Shown: piece by piece, positions 51,468-59,674 of the stretch
Position numbering within the stretch: position 1 is the stretch's first letter
How the letters are laid out: every line of letters begins with the position of its first letter
Source: Paenibacillus catalpae
GTDB taxonomy: Bacteria > Bacillota > Bacilli > Paenibacillales > Paenibacillaceae
Direction of reading: 5' to 3'
NCBI RefSeq assembly: GCF_900112695.1
Contig: NZ_FOMT01000007.1
Span: forward strand, 62,001-126,000
DNA: 64,000 bases
Position numbers and translations under genes: made by a program
The notes under the pieces: model-generated
What the model was told of the DNA's origin: nothing
What the model saw: the letters and a program-made list of their open reading frames with translations, nothing else
The model's database searches: none

Positions 51468-51506
51468 AAGAACTAAAATACGAAAGCACAAAAAGCGTGC
51501 CCAAGT

Positions 51507-51547
51507 GCAAAAAAAGCCCCGAAAGCACAAAAAGCGTGCTTTCGGGG
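51507..51547 (-). terminator. Terminator at the end of the leuA transcript
   Basis: CCCCGAAAGCAC, loop of 7, GTGCTTTCGGGG (51517-51547), followed on the minus strand by GCTTTTTTT. It is 280 bases past leuA, with the DnaA-box cluster between. Confidence 0.85.
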
Positions 51548-51550
51548 TAG

Positions 51551-51817
51551 CTGTCCACGTTTTCCACAGGTTTATCCACATAATAACTCGAATTGTTAGT
51601 TAATTCTGTCGATAACAAAGCGTGAATTGTAAAGGTTAATGTCACTAATTACTTACAAAACCTTCCTAGCCCAAAATCCTATCCACGTTATCCACATTAT
51701 CCACAGGGGGCTGTGCAAAAACTATCCACGATTCGCGCACATTTTTATTCACAGGAAAAAGCTTGTGTTTATCCGTTTTTTTCCTCTTATGCACAGAACG
51801 CAAGGTTTTGTGGATAA
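51551..51817. other. DnaA-box cluster
   Basis: Perfect TTATCCACA boxes lie at 51572-51580, 51688-51696 and 51697-51705 (abutting), with a perfect one on the other strand at 51809-51817. One-mismatch boxes lie at 51560-51568, 51745-51753 and 51787-51795. Two-mismatch CTATCCACG boxes lie at 51679-51687 and 51722-51730. All but one face the same way. The region lies between leuA and its terminator and contains no gene. dnaA and dnaN are not nearby, so it is not obviously oriC. Confidence 0.85.
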
Positions 51818-51826
51818 CTATTCCAG

Positions 51827-53368
51827 TTATACAGCGTTCTCTTCGATTACCCGTTTTCTGCCCGTCATAACCGCCTGATTGCAGGCACCGACATAGGCTT
51901 GAGCGGCTGCATAAATGATGTCTTTATGGATGGAAGTACCGCGGAACCGCTCGCCTTCAATAATAATGCTCACCACGGCTTCGCCATGCGCATCTTCTCC
52001 GGTCGATAATGAATGCAGCTCCAGATCCTCGAATTGTGCCGCTACCGGAATCGCCTGCTGGATACAGTGGATAACGGCTTCCAGCGGCCCTTCGCCCATA
52101 CCTGAGTATGATCGTTCGACGCCGTCTTCGCTCTCCCGAATGGTAACCGAAGCGATCCGGGACTTCTGACTGCCGGCCAGCACCTGCAGATCAACCAGCT
52201 TGTAAGGGTCCGGCTGCGTCTCCGTCATTTCACCTGCGATGCGGATCAGCTCATCATCGGTTACGATTTTCTTCTCGTCGGCCACTTGCTTGAATTGGGT
52301 GTAGACATCGTTCAACTCGTTATCCGCTACGTTAATGCCGTACTCCGACAAGCGGTGCTTAATCGCATGGCGGCCGGAATGGCGGCCCAGAATAATCATG
52401 CTGCGGGAGATCCCCATCGCTTCCGGATCCATAATCTCATAGGTGCTGCGGTCCTTCAGCAGACCGTCCTGATGAATGCCGGATTCATGCTGGAACGCGT
52501 TCCGCCCGACAATCGGCTTGTTATACGCAATCGGATAATGCATCGCTCGGCTGACCATATGGGAGGTCGTATAAATCTCGCTCTGTTCAATATTCGTTTC
52601 GATCTGTAAAGCTGCTTTACGTGTCTCGATCAGCATCGCCAGCTCCTCGAGCGAGCAGTTGCCTGCCCTTTCGCCAACACCATTTACCGTTACCTCAACC
52701 TGCGTTGCCCCGGCTTGAACTGCTGCCAAGCTGTTCGCAACGGCCATACCCAGATCATTATGATTATGGGTGCTGTAACGAACCTTGTCTCCGCCCCGCG
52801 CTTGCTCGCGCACCGAAGTGAACAGATCCACCATCTCATTCGGCAGCGCATACCCCAGTGTGTCAGGCAGATTAATAATGGTAGCTCCCGATTCAATCGC
52901 CGCTTCTACCAGCTCAATCACAAAATCCCGGTCCGAGCGGGTCGAGTCCATCGCCGCGAATTGGATCTCGTCTACAAACTGCTTCGCGTAAGAGATCATG
53001 TCCTTCGCGATCTGGATGACTTCGGACCGCGTTTTGCGGATCTGATGGCTCAGATGAATATCCGAAGAAGAGATGAACAGGTGCAGGCGCCGTTTCGCTG
53101 CATCCTGCGTAGCCTTCACGGCTGCATCAATATCAACCTTCACCGCCCGTGCAAAACCGCATATTTCAACGTTTTGCAGCTCGCGTGAGATTTGCTGGAT
53201 CGCCGCGAATTCACCAGGGCTTGAGATAGCAAAGCCGGGTTCAATGATGTCTACGCCCAGCTTTGCCAGCTGGCGGGCGATAATAATTTTGCGCTCAGGC
53301 TCGATTGATGCTCCCGGCGACTGCTCGCCGTCACGTAAAGTGGTATCAAAGATTTGAATTTTTTTCAT
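51827..53368 (-). CDS. leuA: 2-isopropylmalate synthase
   Basis: The protein has 513 residues. DTTLRDGEQSPGAS at residues 8-21 binds metal and substrate, STHNHNDLGMAVANSL carries the HxH metal ligands, and NGVGERAGNCSLEE follows. A C-terminal LeuA regulatory domain (from about residue 390) gives leucine feedback. It condenses 2-oxoisovalerate with acetyl-CoA, the first step to leucine. GGAGG lies 8 bases ahead of the ATG. It stands alone, without leuBCD, behind two leucine T-boxes. Confidence 0.96.
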   Translation of the reverse strand: MKKIQIFDTTLRDGEQSPGASIEPERKIIIARQLAKLGVDIIEPGFAISSPGEFAAIQQISRELQNVEICGFARAVKVDIDAAVKATQDAAKRRLHLFISSSDIHLSHQIRKTRSEVIQIAKDMISYAKQFVDEIQFAAMDSTRSDRDFVIELVEAAIESGATIINLPDTLGYALPNEMVDLFTSVREQARGGDKVRYSTHNHNDLGMAVANSLAAVQAGATQVEVTVNGVGERAGNCSLEELAMLIETRKAALQIETNIEQSEIYTTSHMVSRAMHYPIAYNKPIVGRNAFQHESGIHQDGLLKDRSTYEIMDPEAMGISRSMIILGRHSGRHAIKHRLSEYGINVADNELNDVYTQFKQVADEKKIVTDDELIRIAGEMTETQPDPYKLVDLQVLAGSQKSRIASVTIRESEDGVERSYSGMGEGPLEAVIHCIQQAIPVAAQFEDLELHSLSTGEDAHGEAVVSIIIEGERFRGTSIHKDIIYAAAQAYVGACNQAVMTGRKRVIEENAV

Positions 53369-53411
53369 GGGGAATACCTCCGTTTATTTGTGATTTGAGA
53401 AACAAGGGAAC

Positions 53412-53785
53412 AAAAAAAGCCTGCCGTCTCTTTGTAAGAGACGACAGGCTCGCAAGTGAGCTGCCGTGGTACCACTCTAATTGGCCGGAACCTTTCATGA
53501 AGCAGCCGCAAGTTACTTCAGCGGTAAGCCGAGGCCTAAGCTTCATGCGGGTCCGACCCGCTTGAACACCCGATGACGGAGGTTTCCGTAACGATGTACA
53601 CGCCGTAATCTGACTGCCTCAATTTTAGCAGTTAGCCGGCCTCCACCATTCCGCTCCCAGGTGAGTTCAAGCTTAAGCTTCGACTGCGTCGCACCAACCC
53701 GCAGCTCTCTGCAGCATCAATCGTTCAGGTTTAACCCTGATGATCTCGCGCTGTGTACCCGCTTTATGCTTTACTAATCCTGTTC
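53412..53785 (-). ncRNA. T-box riboswitch 2 (leucine), promoter-distal
   Basis: On the minus strand it shows the stem I start with AGTAA, the AGAGAGCTGCGGG element, GGTG, and a specifier loop GAACTCACC reading CUC (Leu; plus-strand 53663-53665). The T-box core GAGTGGTACCACGG is at 53464-53477. The terminator stem at 53419-53450 is followed by T7. Uncharged tRNA-Leu would stabilise the antiterminator and allow leuA transcription. Its core deviates slightly from the usual AGGGTGGTACCGCG. Confidence 0.9.
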
Positions 53786-53862
53786 CCAGCGTTTTGTATA
53801 TGAATTTGCATGTGTGTAATCGTATGTGCATCATCTTTTCAAAAAACCTAGTCCAAAGACAC

Positions 53863-54175
53863 CAAAAAGCCTGTCGTCTCTTATAAATCAAGAGACGACA
53901 GGCTATCATTAACCTGCGCGGTACCACCCTTGTTGACATCATCTGCTGCTGTTCAAGCAGCTTCGAATGTCCACCTTAGGCACATTGCCAACTCCGGATG
54001 TTGACGAATGCGCACCCTGTTACGGGGGTTAACCGTAGCAACGTACTTACGGGCTGTCCATGGTCAGCCTCATATTTCCGCCGCTCCGCTCCCAGGCGAG
54101 TTTCAGGTATCCTTCGACTGCGTTGCACCGTCCCGCAGCTCTCTAAACCCGGATATCATCCTTACTACTCCTGTT
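53863..54175 (-). ncRNA. T-box riboswitch 1 (leucine), promoter-proximal
   Basis: Stem I has AGTAGTAAGG, AGAGAGCTGCGGG, GGTG and specifier loop GAAACTCGCC, again CUC (plus-strand 54098-54100). The canonical core AGGGTGGTACCGCG is at 53917-53930. The terminator stem 53868-53904 is followed by T5 and is almost identical in sequence to the stem of T-box 2. No gene or clear promoter lies between the two, so leuA must pass two leucine checkpoints. Confidence 0.9.
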
Positions 54176-54216
54176 CATTGCGTTTGCACAGTATGGAGTT
54201 TGAACTATTGGTACCC

Positions 54217-54245
54217 ATTATATTCCCCAATAAATATTCTGTCAA
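54217..54245 (-). promoter_or_regulatory. Consensus sigma-A promoter of the T-box/leuA transcript
   Basis: TTGACA (54240-54245), 17 bases, TATAAT (54217-54222) on the minus strand: a perfect match to consensus. The first T-box starts about 45 bases downstream. Confidence 0.93.
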
Positions 54246-54267
54246 TTCCAAGAAAAAATATACTTTC

Positions 54268-55314
54268 TTAAGATACGGTCGACTTGGCCCAGCCCTCCAG
54301 CGAGAAATTCGGCTCTGCCTTCATATCCAGCGATGTGAATTCCCCCTGCTGCCACTTCAAAAAGGCTGCGGCGCCAATCATCGCGGCATTGTCTGTACAA
54401 AGCTTGTGAGGCGGAACAAGCAGCGGCACGCCTTCCTTGTCACAACGTGCGGCAAGGGCAGTACGCAGACCCTTATTCGCTGCTACACCGCCGCATAGGA
54501 GCAGCTGCTTGGCGCCAAAGGCACGGACAGCGCGAAGCGCTTTTTCGACGAGAACCTCAATCACCGACTCCTGGAATCCCCGGGCTAGTGCTCCGGCATC
54601 GAGCGTTTCGCCTTTCATATTCGTCTGATTAATTACAGCAAGTACAGCCGATTTCAACCCGCTGAAGCTAAAGTCATAGGAATCCGGCTCCAGCCATGCA
54701 CGGGGCAGCTCGATGACCGATTCTGCCTCCGAGGCAAGACGGTCGATATGAGGCCCTCCCGGATACGGGAATTTCAAAGCCCGGGCTACTTTGTCATACG
54801 CCTCGCCTACGGCGTCGTCACGGGTACGCCCGATCATGCGGAATTGACCTTCACTTTCCAGCCATACAAGCTCCGTATGACCACCGGATACGACAAGCGC
54901 CATGCACGGATACTCCAGCTCATGAACCAGCTGGTTCGCATAAATATGGCCGGCAATATGATGCGTCCCGATAAAAGGCACATCCAGCGCCATCGCAAGG
55001 CTTTTGGCCGCAACGATGCCGACGAGAAGCGCACCTACAAGCCCCGGCCCCTGCGTGACGGCAACGGCCGAAATGTCTTGCAGCGTAAGGCCGGACTCCT
55101 CCACGGCCTGCTCAATCATCAGAGTAATAACTTCGACATGCTTACGTGATGCAATCTCTGGGACTACCCCGCCAAATTGCTTATGAATCTCGATTTGACT
55201 CGAGATGACATTAGATAATATATGTTTGCCGCCGCGAACGACGGCGACCGATGTTTCATCACAGCTTGTTTCGATCGCCAGAATAACGGCATCCTGATTT
55301 GTTGTACTCACCAT
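54268..55314 (-). CDS. tsaD: tRNA N6-adenosine threonylcarbamoyltransferase TsaD
   Basis: The protein has 348 residues. ETSCDETS opens the ASKHA fold. HIAGHIYA carries the metal-binding histidines (near residue 115), SGGHTELV and DDAVGEAYDKVAR follow, and LLCGGVAANKGLR closes the active site. With TsaB, TsaE and TsaC-type enzyme it makes t6A37 in tRNAs reading ANN codons. The start at 55314 overlaps the rimI stop; GAGGAG is 5 bases ahead. The leuA promoter lies just beyond its stop codon. Confidence 0.96.
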   Translation of the reverse strand: MVSTTNQDAVILAIETSCDETSVAVVRGGKHILSNVISSQIEIHKQFGGVVPEIASRKHVEVITLMIEQAVEESGLTLQDISAVAVTQGPGLVGALLVGIVAAKSLAMALDVPFIGTHHIAGHIYANQLVHELEYPCMALVVSGGHTELVWLESEGQFRMIGRTRDDAVGEAYDKVARALKFPYPGGPHIDRLASEAESVIELPRAWLEPDSYDFSFSGLKSAVLAVINQTNMKGETLDAGALARGFQESVIEVLVEKALRAVRAFGAKQLLLCGGVAANKGLRTALAARCDKEGVPLLVPPHKLCTDNAAMIGAAAFLKWQQGEFTSLDMKAEPNFSLEGWAKSTVS

Positions 55315-55802
55315 TCTTGCTCCTCTGCCGTGGGCTGGTACCGACTTAATTCCGCCCACATAATTAACGCGTCCTCGTTATTATCCGAATAATAAGCCGG
55401 CCGGATGCCGGAAGGCTTGAAGCCAAGCTTCCGGTACAGGCGCTGCGCCACCTCATTGGAGACACGCACCTCAAGCGTCATTTTGTTCGCGCCAAAAAAA
55501 GCCGCCGTCTGCTGCAGCTCGGTCAGCAAACGCTCGCCAAGCCCTTGGCCTCTATGATCAGCTTGTATCGCAATGTTGGTAACATGGGCTTCATCTACAA
55601 TGACCCACATGCCGCCGTAACCGATGATTTGATCATCCTGCTCCATCACCATATAACGCGCGAACATATTGCTCGTCAGCTCATTCTTGAACGCTTCAGA
55701 AGTCCAAGGGGTTGCAAATGCTTCCTGCTCAATTGCCACAATCGAGCTGATATCCTCCATGGTCATCGAACGAAAGACGAGGTTAACCTGGTTGTTTATC
55801 AT
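55308..55802 (-). CDS. rimI: Ribosomal protein alanine N-acetyltransferase RimI-like
   Basis: This 164-residue GNAT enzyme has IVAIEQEAFATPWTSEAF, the acetyl-CoA loop DHRGQGLGERLL near residue 82 and the end VSNEVAQRLYRKLGFKPSGI. It is cytoplasmic. It overlaps tsaB (ATGA) and tsaD, in the same order as B. subtilis tsaE-tsaB-rimI-tsaD. Confidence 0.93.
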   Translation of the reverse strand: MINNQVNLVFRSMTMEDISSIVAIEQEAFATPWTSEAFKNELTSNMFARYMVMEQDDQIIGYGGMWVIVDEAHVTNIAIQADHRGQGLGERLLTELQQTAAFFGANKMTLEVRVSNEVAQRLYRKLGFKPSGIRPAYYSDNNEDALIMWAELSRYQPTAEEQEW

Positions 55803-56602
55803 CAGGACTTCGCCTCCCCCTGCTGCCTCGCTCGAAGATTCACTTCCGCTTCTGCCAGCTGGGTATAGTTAGGCGTCAAGCCATGCGTATCCGCAATCTT
55901 GCCTTCAAGCAGGCGGTGCCGTCCAAGCCAGGCAACCGCACGGCCTTCCAGCTCATAAGACAGCAGATGCACTTCTACTTTCTCCTCGCATAAGGCTTTG
56001 AGCCGCTCCGCTTCAGCAGCATGAAGCGAGAGATCCCCAACTACCCAGATCCGCTTCAATTGCCCTTGCTGCGTTGCAGCCTCTCCGGCAATCCGCTCCA
56101 CCCAGTCATGCATCAGCCGTACGCCGTCAGCAGCAAAACAGCTCCATTCGCCACTTAACGACATTGCATATCCGCCTGTATAGACTTGTCCGCGCCGGGC
56201 ATCCATAATCGGGAGAATCCAGTCCCCGCCTGCCGACGACGTAGCTCCAAGCTCTACGCCTGCCGCATGATGCCAGCCTCCATAAGCAATGGCTTCGAGG
56301 CTGGATACGCTGACAAGAGGCTTTCGCCATACCCACGCGAGTGTCTTGGCTGCCGCAACTGCAATTCTCATCCCGGTATAAGACCCGGGGCCGCTGCCTA
56401 CCGCGATCGCACCTACGTCATTTGCCGTTACGCCGCACTGCTCCATCAGCTGTTTCACATGGGTAATAATGTGCACGGAATGATTTCTTTCCGCCATCGA
56501 CTGCATTTCACCCAGAATGCTGCCCTTGTCCAATATCGCTGCTGTAAAAGCAGCTGTTGAAGTATCAAAAGCCAATAATGGTCCTTCATTAAGCTCTGTC
56601 AT
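55802..56602 (-). CDS. tsaB: TsaB, partner of TsaD in t6A synthesis
   Basis: The protein has 266 residues. LLAFDTSTAAFTAAI starts the ASKHA fold, with IAVGSGPGSYTGMRIAVAAA near residue 70 as the family motif. It is inactive on its own and dimerises with TsaD. ATG 56602 is used; the frame continues eight codons upstream. It overlaps both neighbours, showing tight coupling. The middle (residues 170-230) is divergent, as usual for TsaB. Confidence 0.95.
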   Translation of the reverse strand: MTELNEGPLLAFDTSTAAFTAAILDKGSILGEMQSMAERNHSVHIITHVKQLMEQCGVTANDVGAIAVGSGPGSYTGMRIAVAAAKTLAWVWRKPLVSVSSLEAIAYGGWHHAAGVELGATSSAGGDWILPIMDARRGQVYTGGYAMSLSGEWSCFAADGVRLMHDWVERIAGEAATQQGQLKRIWVVGDLSLHAAEAERLKALCEEKVEVHLLSYELEGRAVAWLGRHRLLEGKIADTHGLTPNYTQLAEAEVNLRARQQGEAKS

Positions 56603-57089
56603 CGTTATTCCCTGCTCCCATCTCATTCAAAGCCTCGCACCACGAGACAAACGGCTCGCCGACTCCGGTAATCCGGAACACCCGCTCCTCCGTGCCTTCA
56701 TGAGCAATATACATCTCCAGTCTCTCCGGCGGCAGAAGCTCCTCAATCAAGCTTGCCCATTCCACAATCGTAACCCCGCTGCCGAAGAAATAATCATCTA
56801 GCCCCAGCTCATCCGCTTCTTCGAGAGACAGGCGGTACACATCCATATGATAAAAGGGCATGGAAGCCCCCTCGTATTCTTTAATAATCGTAAACGTCGG
56901 GCTGTTCACCACATCGGTTACGCCAATGGCTTTTGCAAATTTTTGCGAGAAGGTCGTCTTGCCGGCCCCCAGATCTCCGTCCAGCGCAAGAACCGCACCG
57001 GGCTTAACAAGCTCTGCGATACGTTGTGCAAGCAAGGCTGTTTCCTGTTCACTCTGAACGGTTAGGACAACTTGTCCTCTTATCGTCAT
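56589..57089 (-). CDS. tsaE: TsaE, ATPase of the t6A complex
   Basis: The protein has 166 residues. Walker A LDGDLGAGKTTFSQ, the VNSPTFTIIKEYEG motif and FYHMDVYRL are the full TsaE signature. ATG 57089 has AGGTGA 5 bases upstream; an upstream TTG overlaps the thiL stop. It regulates turnover of the TsaB-TsaD complex. First of four overlapping t6A/rimI genes. Confidence 0.95.
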   Translation of the reverse strand: MTIRGQVVLTVQSEQETALLAQRIAELVKPGAVLALDGDLGAGKTTFSQKFAKAIGVTDVVNSPTFTIIKEYEGASMPFYHMDVYRLSLEEADELGLDDYFFGSGVTIVEWASLIEELLPPERLEMYIAHEGTEERVFRITGVGEPFVSWCEALNEMGAGNNDDRA

Positions 57090-57105
57090 CTTCTTCACCT
57101 GCTTA

Positions 57106-58152
57106 TTACTCAAAATGATTATAGCCCCGCTTCGCCAGCGGCTGCCTTAAATCGCCTCTGTCGGTTGAACGGAGTAATTCTACAGCCGGGTCGCCGGCTG
57201 ACGTTTCCCCAATGATGTAAAAGGGCAGCCCTTCCTTATGGAAGGCCGCCTGTGCCGCTTCTGCATCGTTTTGCTCTATCGTTCCAAGCAGCACGTAATC
57301 CTCGCCCCCGTACAGCATCCATTCGAGGGGATCAATCCCTGCCGCTCCGGCATAAGCCGCCATGCTGCCGCTGCGGGGAAGCTGCTGCTCCTTTAACGTT
57401 ACGACTAGCCCTGAAGCCTCGGCGATTTCCCAGGCTTCACTGGCAAGGCCATCGCTTACATCATTAAGCGAATGGCAGGTTCCGCGGGCAAGCAGCAAGC
57501 GCCCAGCCCGCACCGAAGGCGACGGGCGGCGGTGCGCCTGCACAAGCTGTCCCACCCGCTCCCCTGCGAGCGCATCCGCGCCGCGTTCCCGCTGCGCGAG
57601 CAGGAAGTGCAGACCGGCCGCCGACATGCCAACGGGGCCGGTCAATACAACCGCGTCGCCGGGCCGGGCACCCGACCGGCGCAGCGCCTGTCCCGCTTCG
57701 ACGGCACCCGTCACCGTCACCGCGACAACAAGATGCTGCGGCGATGAAGTTGTGTCGCCGCCAATAATCGCCACGCCATATTGCTCGGCGCAGGCGTACA
57801 GCCCGTCATAGAGCCGTCTCATCGGCTCCGGCCCTAACTGCCGCGGCACGCTCACCGAGATGAGCGCCTGCAGCGGCACACCGCCCATCGCGGCGATATC
57901 GCTGACATTCGCCGCCAAAGCTTTATATCCGATATCCTCATAGGACATCGTCACTTCATTGAAATGCACCGTCTCTACCATCGTATCCATCGCCATGATG
58001 TATTCATACGGTGATCCCACTCCGGCGATCGGAGCGGCAGGGTCAATAAGTGCTGCATCATCCCCTATGCCAAGGCGAACTCCGCGTTCCCGCTGCCAAC
58101 TTTCGCTTTGCCGCCCCGAAGTCCAATGGCGGATGCTTGCAAATTCGTCCAC
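57106..58152 (-). CDS. thiL: Thiamine-monophosphate kinase
   Basis: The protein has 348 residues. GIGDDAALID near residue 28, the metal-binding Asp cluster in AMDTMVETVHF, VSDIAAMGGVPLQALIS and IIGGDTTSSPQHLVVAVT are the conserved sites. It phosphorylates thiamine phosphate to thiamine diphosphate. The start is GTG 58152 with AAGGAG 8 bases upstream. GC content rises noticeably around 57.5-57.9 kb in a variable loop. It heads the conserved thiL-tsaE-tsaB-rimI-tsaD run. Confidence 0.96.
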   Translation of the reverse strand: MDEFASIRHWTSGRQSESWQRERGVRLGIGDDAALIDPAAPIAGVGSPYEYIMAMDTMVETVHFNEVTMSYEDIGYKALAANVSDIAAMGGVPLQALISVSVPRQLGPEPMRRLYDGLYACAEQYGVAIIGGDTTSSPQHLVVAVTVTGAVEAGQALRRSGARPGDAVVLTGPVGMSAAGLHFLLAQRERGADALAGERVGQLVQAHRRPSPSVRAGRLLLARGTCHSLNDVSDGLASEAWEIAEASGLVVTLKEQQLPRSGSMAAYAGAAGIDPLEWMLYGGEDYVLLGTIEQNDAEAAQAAFHKEGLPFYIIGETSAGDPAVELLRSTDRGDLRQPLAKRGYNHFE

Positions 58153-58175
58153 TGCCTGATCTCCTTACTATGCTT

Positions 58176-59048
58176 TTAGTGAATATCCCGTTTCTTGAAT
58201 CTGCCGCCCTTAACATCATGGATATTGCCAACAGCGAGGAAAGCAACCGGATCCAGCTCCTGCACAATCGACTTCATCTTCGCTTCTTCAAGACGCGTAA
58301 TGACACAGAAGATAATACGCTTCTGGTCGCCCGAGAAGCCGCCTTCGCCATGCAAATACGTCACGCCCCGCCCGAGACGGTCCATGATGGCAGAGCCAAT
58401 CTCTTTGGCTTCATCACTAATGATCCAGACTGCCTTCGATTCCTCGAAGCCTTCCATCGTAATATCAATCATCTTATAAGCAATGTAGTAGGCCACAAGA
58501 GAATACATGGCACGATCCCAGCCGAACACAAAGCCTGCACTGCCAAGAATAAATAAATTAAAGAACATGACAATCTCGCCAACCGAAAAAGGAAGACGTT
58601 TATTAAATAAAATCGCAATAATCTCTGTCCCGTCCAAAGATCCGCCGAAGCGAATAACGATTCCTACCCCAATGCCAAGAATAACTCCCCCGAAAATCGA
58701 TGCGAGGAAATATTCCTCCGTCAAAGGCGGGACGGGATGCAGCAGAAAAGTACCAATTGACATAACACTGACCCCATACAGGGTCGACATTGCAAAGGTT
58801 TTGCCAATCTGCTTGTAGCCAAGCACAAGAAATGGCAGGTTTAAAAGGAATAAGAAAATACCGAGCGGCAATCCAATCAGATGAGATGCCATAATCGAAA
58901 TCCCGACGATACCGCCGTCAATAATATGATTAGGAACCAAAAAAATCTCCAGTCCCACTGAAACGAGTGCCGCACCAAGAGTAATGAATAATACCCGGCG
59001 AAGCAACTCAAGCTTAGGCAGCTTTAAATGCTGTGAGTGGCTTGGCAT
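58176..59048 (-). CDS. YitT family membrane protein (DUF2179)
   Basis: The protein has 290 residues and five to six membrane helices in the first 170 (ALVSVGLEIFLVPNHIIDGG; GIFLFLLNLPFLVLGY), followed by a soluble C-terminal DUF2179 domain (AVWIISDEAKEIGSAIMDRL, GVTYLHGEGGFSG). Substrate and function are not established for most members. It has its own promoter and lies 23 bases before thiL. Confidence 0.9.
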   Translation of the reverse strand: MPSHSQHLKLPKLELLRRVLFITLGAALVSVGLEIFLVPNHIIDGGIVGISIMASHLIGLPLGIFLFLLNLPFLVLGYKQIGKTFAMSTLYGVSVMSIGTFLLHPVPPLTEEYFLASIFGGVILGIGVGIVIRFGGSLDGTEIIAILFNKRLPFSVGEIVMFFNLFILGSAGFVFGWDRAMYSLVAYYIAYKMIDITMEGFEESKAVWIISDEAKEIGSAIMDRLGRGVTYLHGEGGFSGDQKRIIFCVITRLEEAKMKSIVQELDPVAFLAVGNIHDVKGGRFKKRDIH

Positions 59049-59089
59049 ATGTAAGCTTGTTCCTCCCCCCGAACACGCTAATTACAATT

Positions 59090-59117
59090 ATTTTACCTTA
59101 ATAAACAAGATATTCAA
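59090..59117 (-). promoter_or_regulatory. Promoter of the YitT-family gene
   Basis: TTGAAT (59112-59117), 16 bases, TAAAAT (59090-59095) on the minus strand. A perfect inverted repeat GCAGAAT-ATATC-ATTCTGC (59130-59148) lies 13 bases upstream of the -35 box and may bind an activator. Confidence 0.6.
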
Positions 59118-59171
59118 AGACCAGCCTATGCAGAATATATCATTCTGCCGCGAAACTTGTCCGATACAGCC

Positions 59172-59222
59172 AAAAAAAGTCCGGCACCATCCGTTCATAG
59201 AAAACGAAGGCGCCGGACAACG
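59172..59222 (-). terminator. Terminator of the 119-residue hypothetical gene
   Basis: GTCCGGC ... GCCGGAC stem with T7 on the minus strand side. It lies just past the stop codon. Confidence 0.8.
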
Positions 59223-59227
59223 GCCAG

Positions 59228-59587
59228 TTAGCCGATTACAGCAAATGTCTCTACACCCGATGGAATCGTTCTTGTGCGGAATAAAGCTCCGTCTGCACTG
59301 CGGAAGATCCGGATTGTAAAAACAGCTGTCGTCAACGTTGTAATATTATTAAAACGAACGACGCCAAAACGGTCGAAGCTTGCGGTCGACACGATGGTAT
59401 TCCCTCTGTATAGTCTGGCAAAAAATCCTGTCGTATTAAACGGGATGCCTTCATCCGTTACCCAAACTACCGTCAATCGGCTAAAGATCGGGCCTGATTG
59501 CTGCGGAGCTAATTGAGCAGCTCTTTTTACCACTTTCCCTTTACCTTTGGAAGGACTTTTTAAAGTCGGTTTTATTCTAGCAGCCAT
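59228..59587 (-). CDS. Hypothetical beta-rich protein
   Basis: The protein has 119 residues. A basic, Lys/Pro-rich N-terminus (residues 1-28, KPTLKSPSKGKGKVVKRAAQ) precedes a beta-rich part (LTVVWVTDEGIPFNTTGFFA, STASFDRFGVVRFNNITTLT, AVFTIRIFRSADG). There is no signal peptide or membrane helix. AGGAGGGAGAG precedes the ATG. I recognise no characterised family. It is monocistronic with its own terminator, and the strand pattern suggests an immunoglobulin-like or surface/spore-coat-type domain, which is only a guess. Confidence 0.7.
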   Translation of the reverse strand: MAARIKPTLKSPSKGKGKVVKRAAQLAPQQSGPIFSRLTVVWVTDEGIPFNTTGFFARLYRGNTIVSTASFDRFGVVRFNNITTLTTAVFTIRIFRSADGALFRTRTIPSGVETFAVIG

Positions 59588-59674
59588 ATCGTCACTCTCC
59601 CTCCTAACTCTTTATTAGGATATTCAGAGAGTGATAGCTTGGTATGGATAGACTCCTAAGGCAGAAGTACAAAG

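Noticed and set aside
51551..51817. Chromosomal replication origin
   Set aside because: The box density is origin-like, but dnaA, dnaN, rpmH or gidA-type neighbours are absent and no clear unwinding element is seen. A DnaA-titrating cluster is the more cautious reading.
53673..53942. 89-codon frame between the T-boxes
   Set aside because: It lies within the two T-box structures, which explain the sequence fully.
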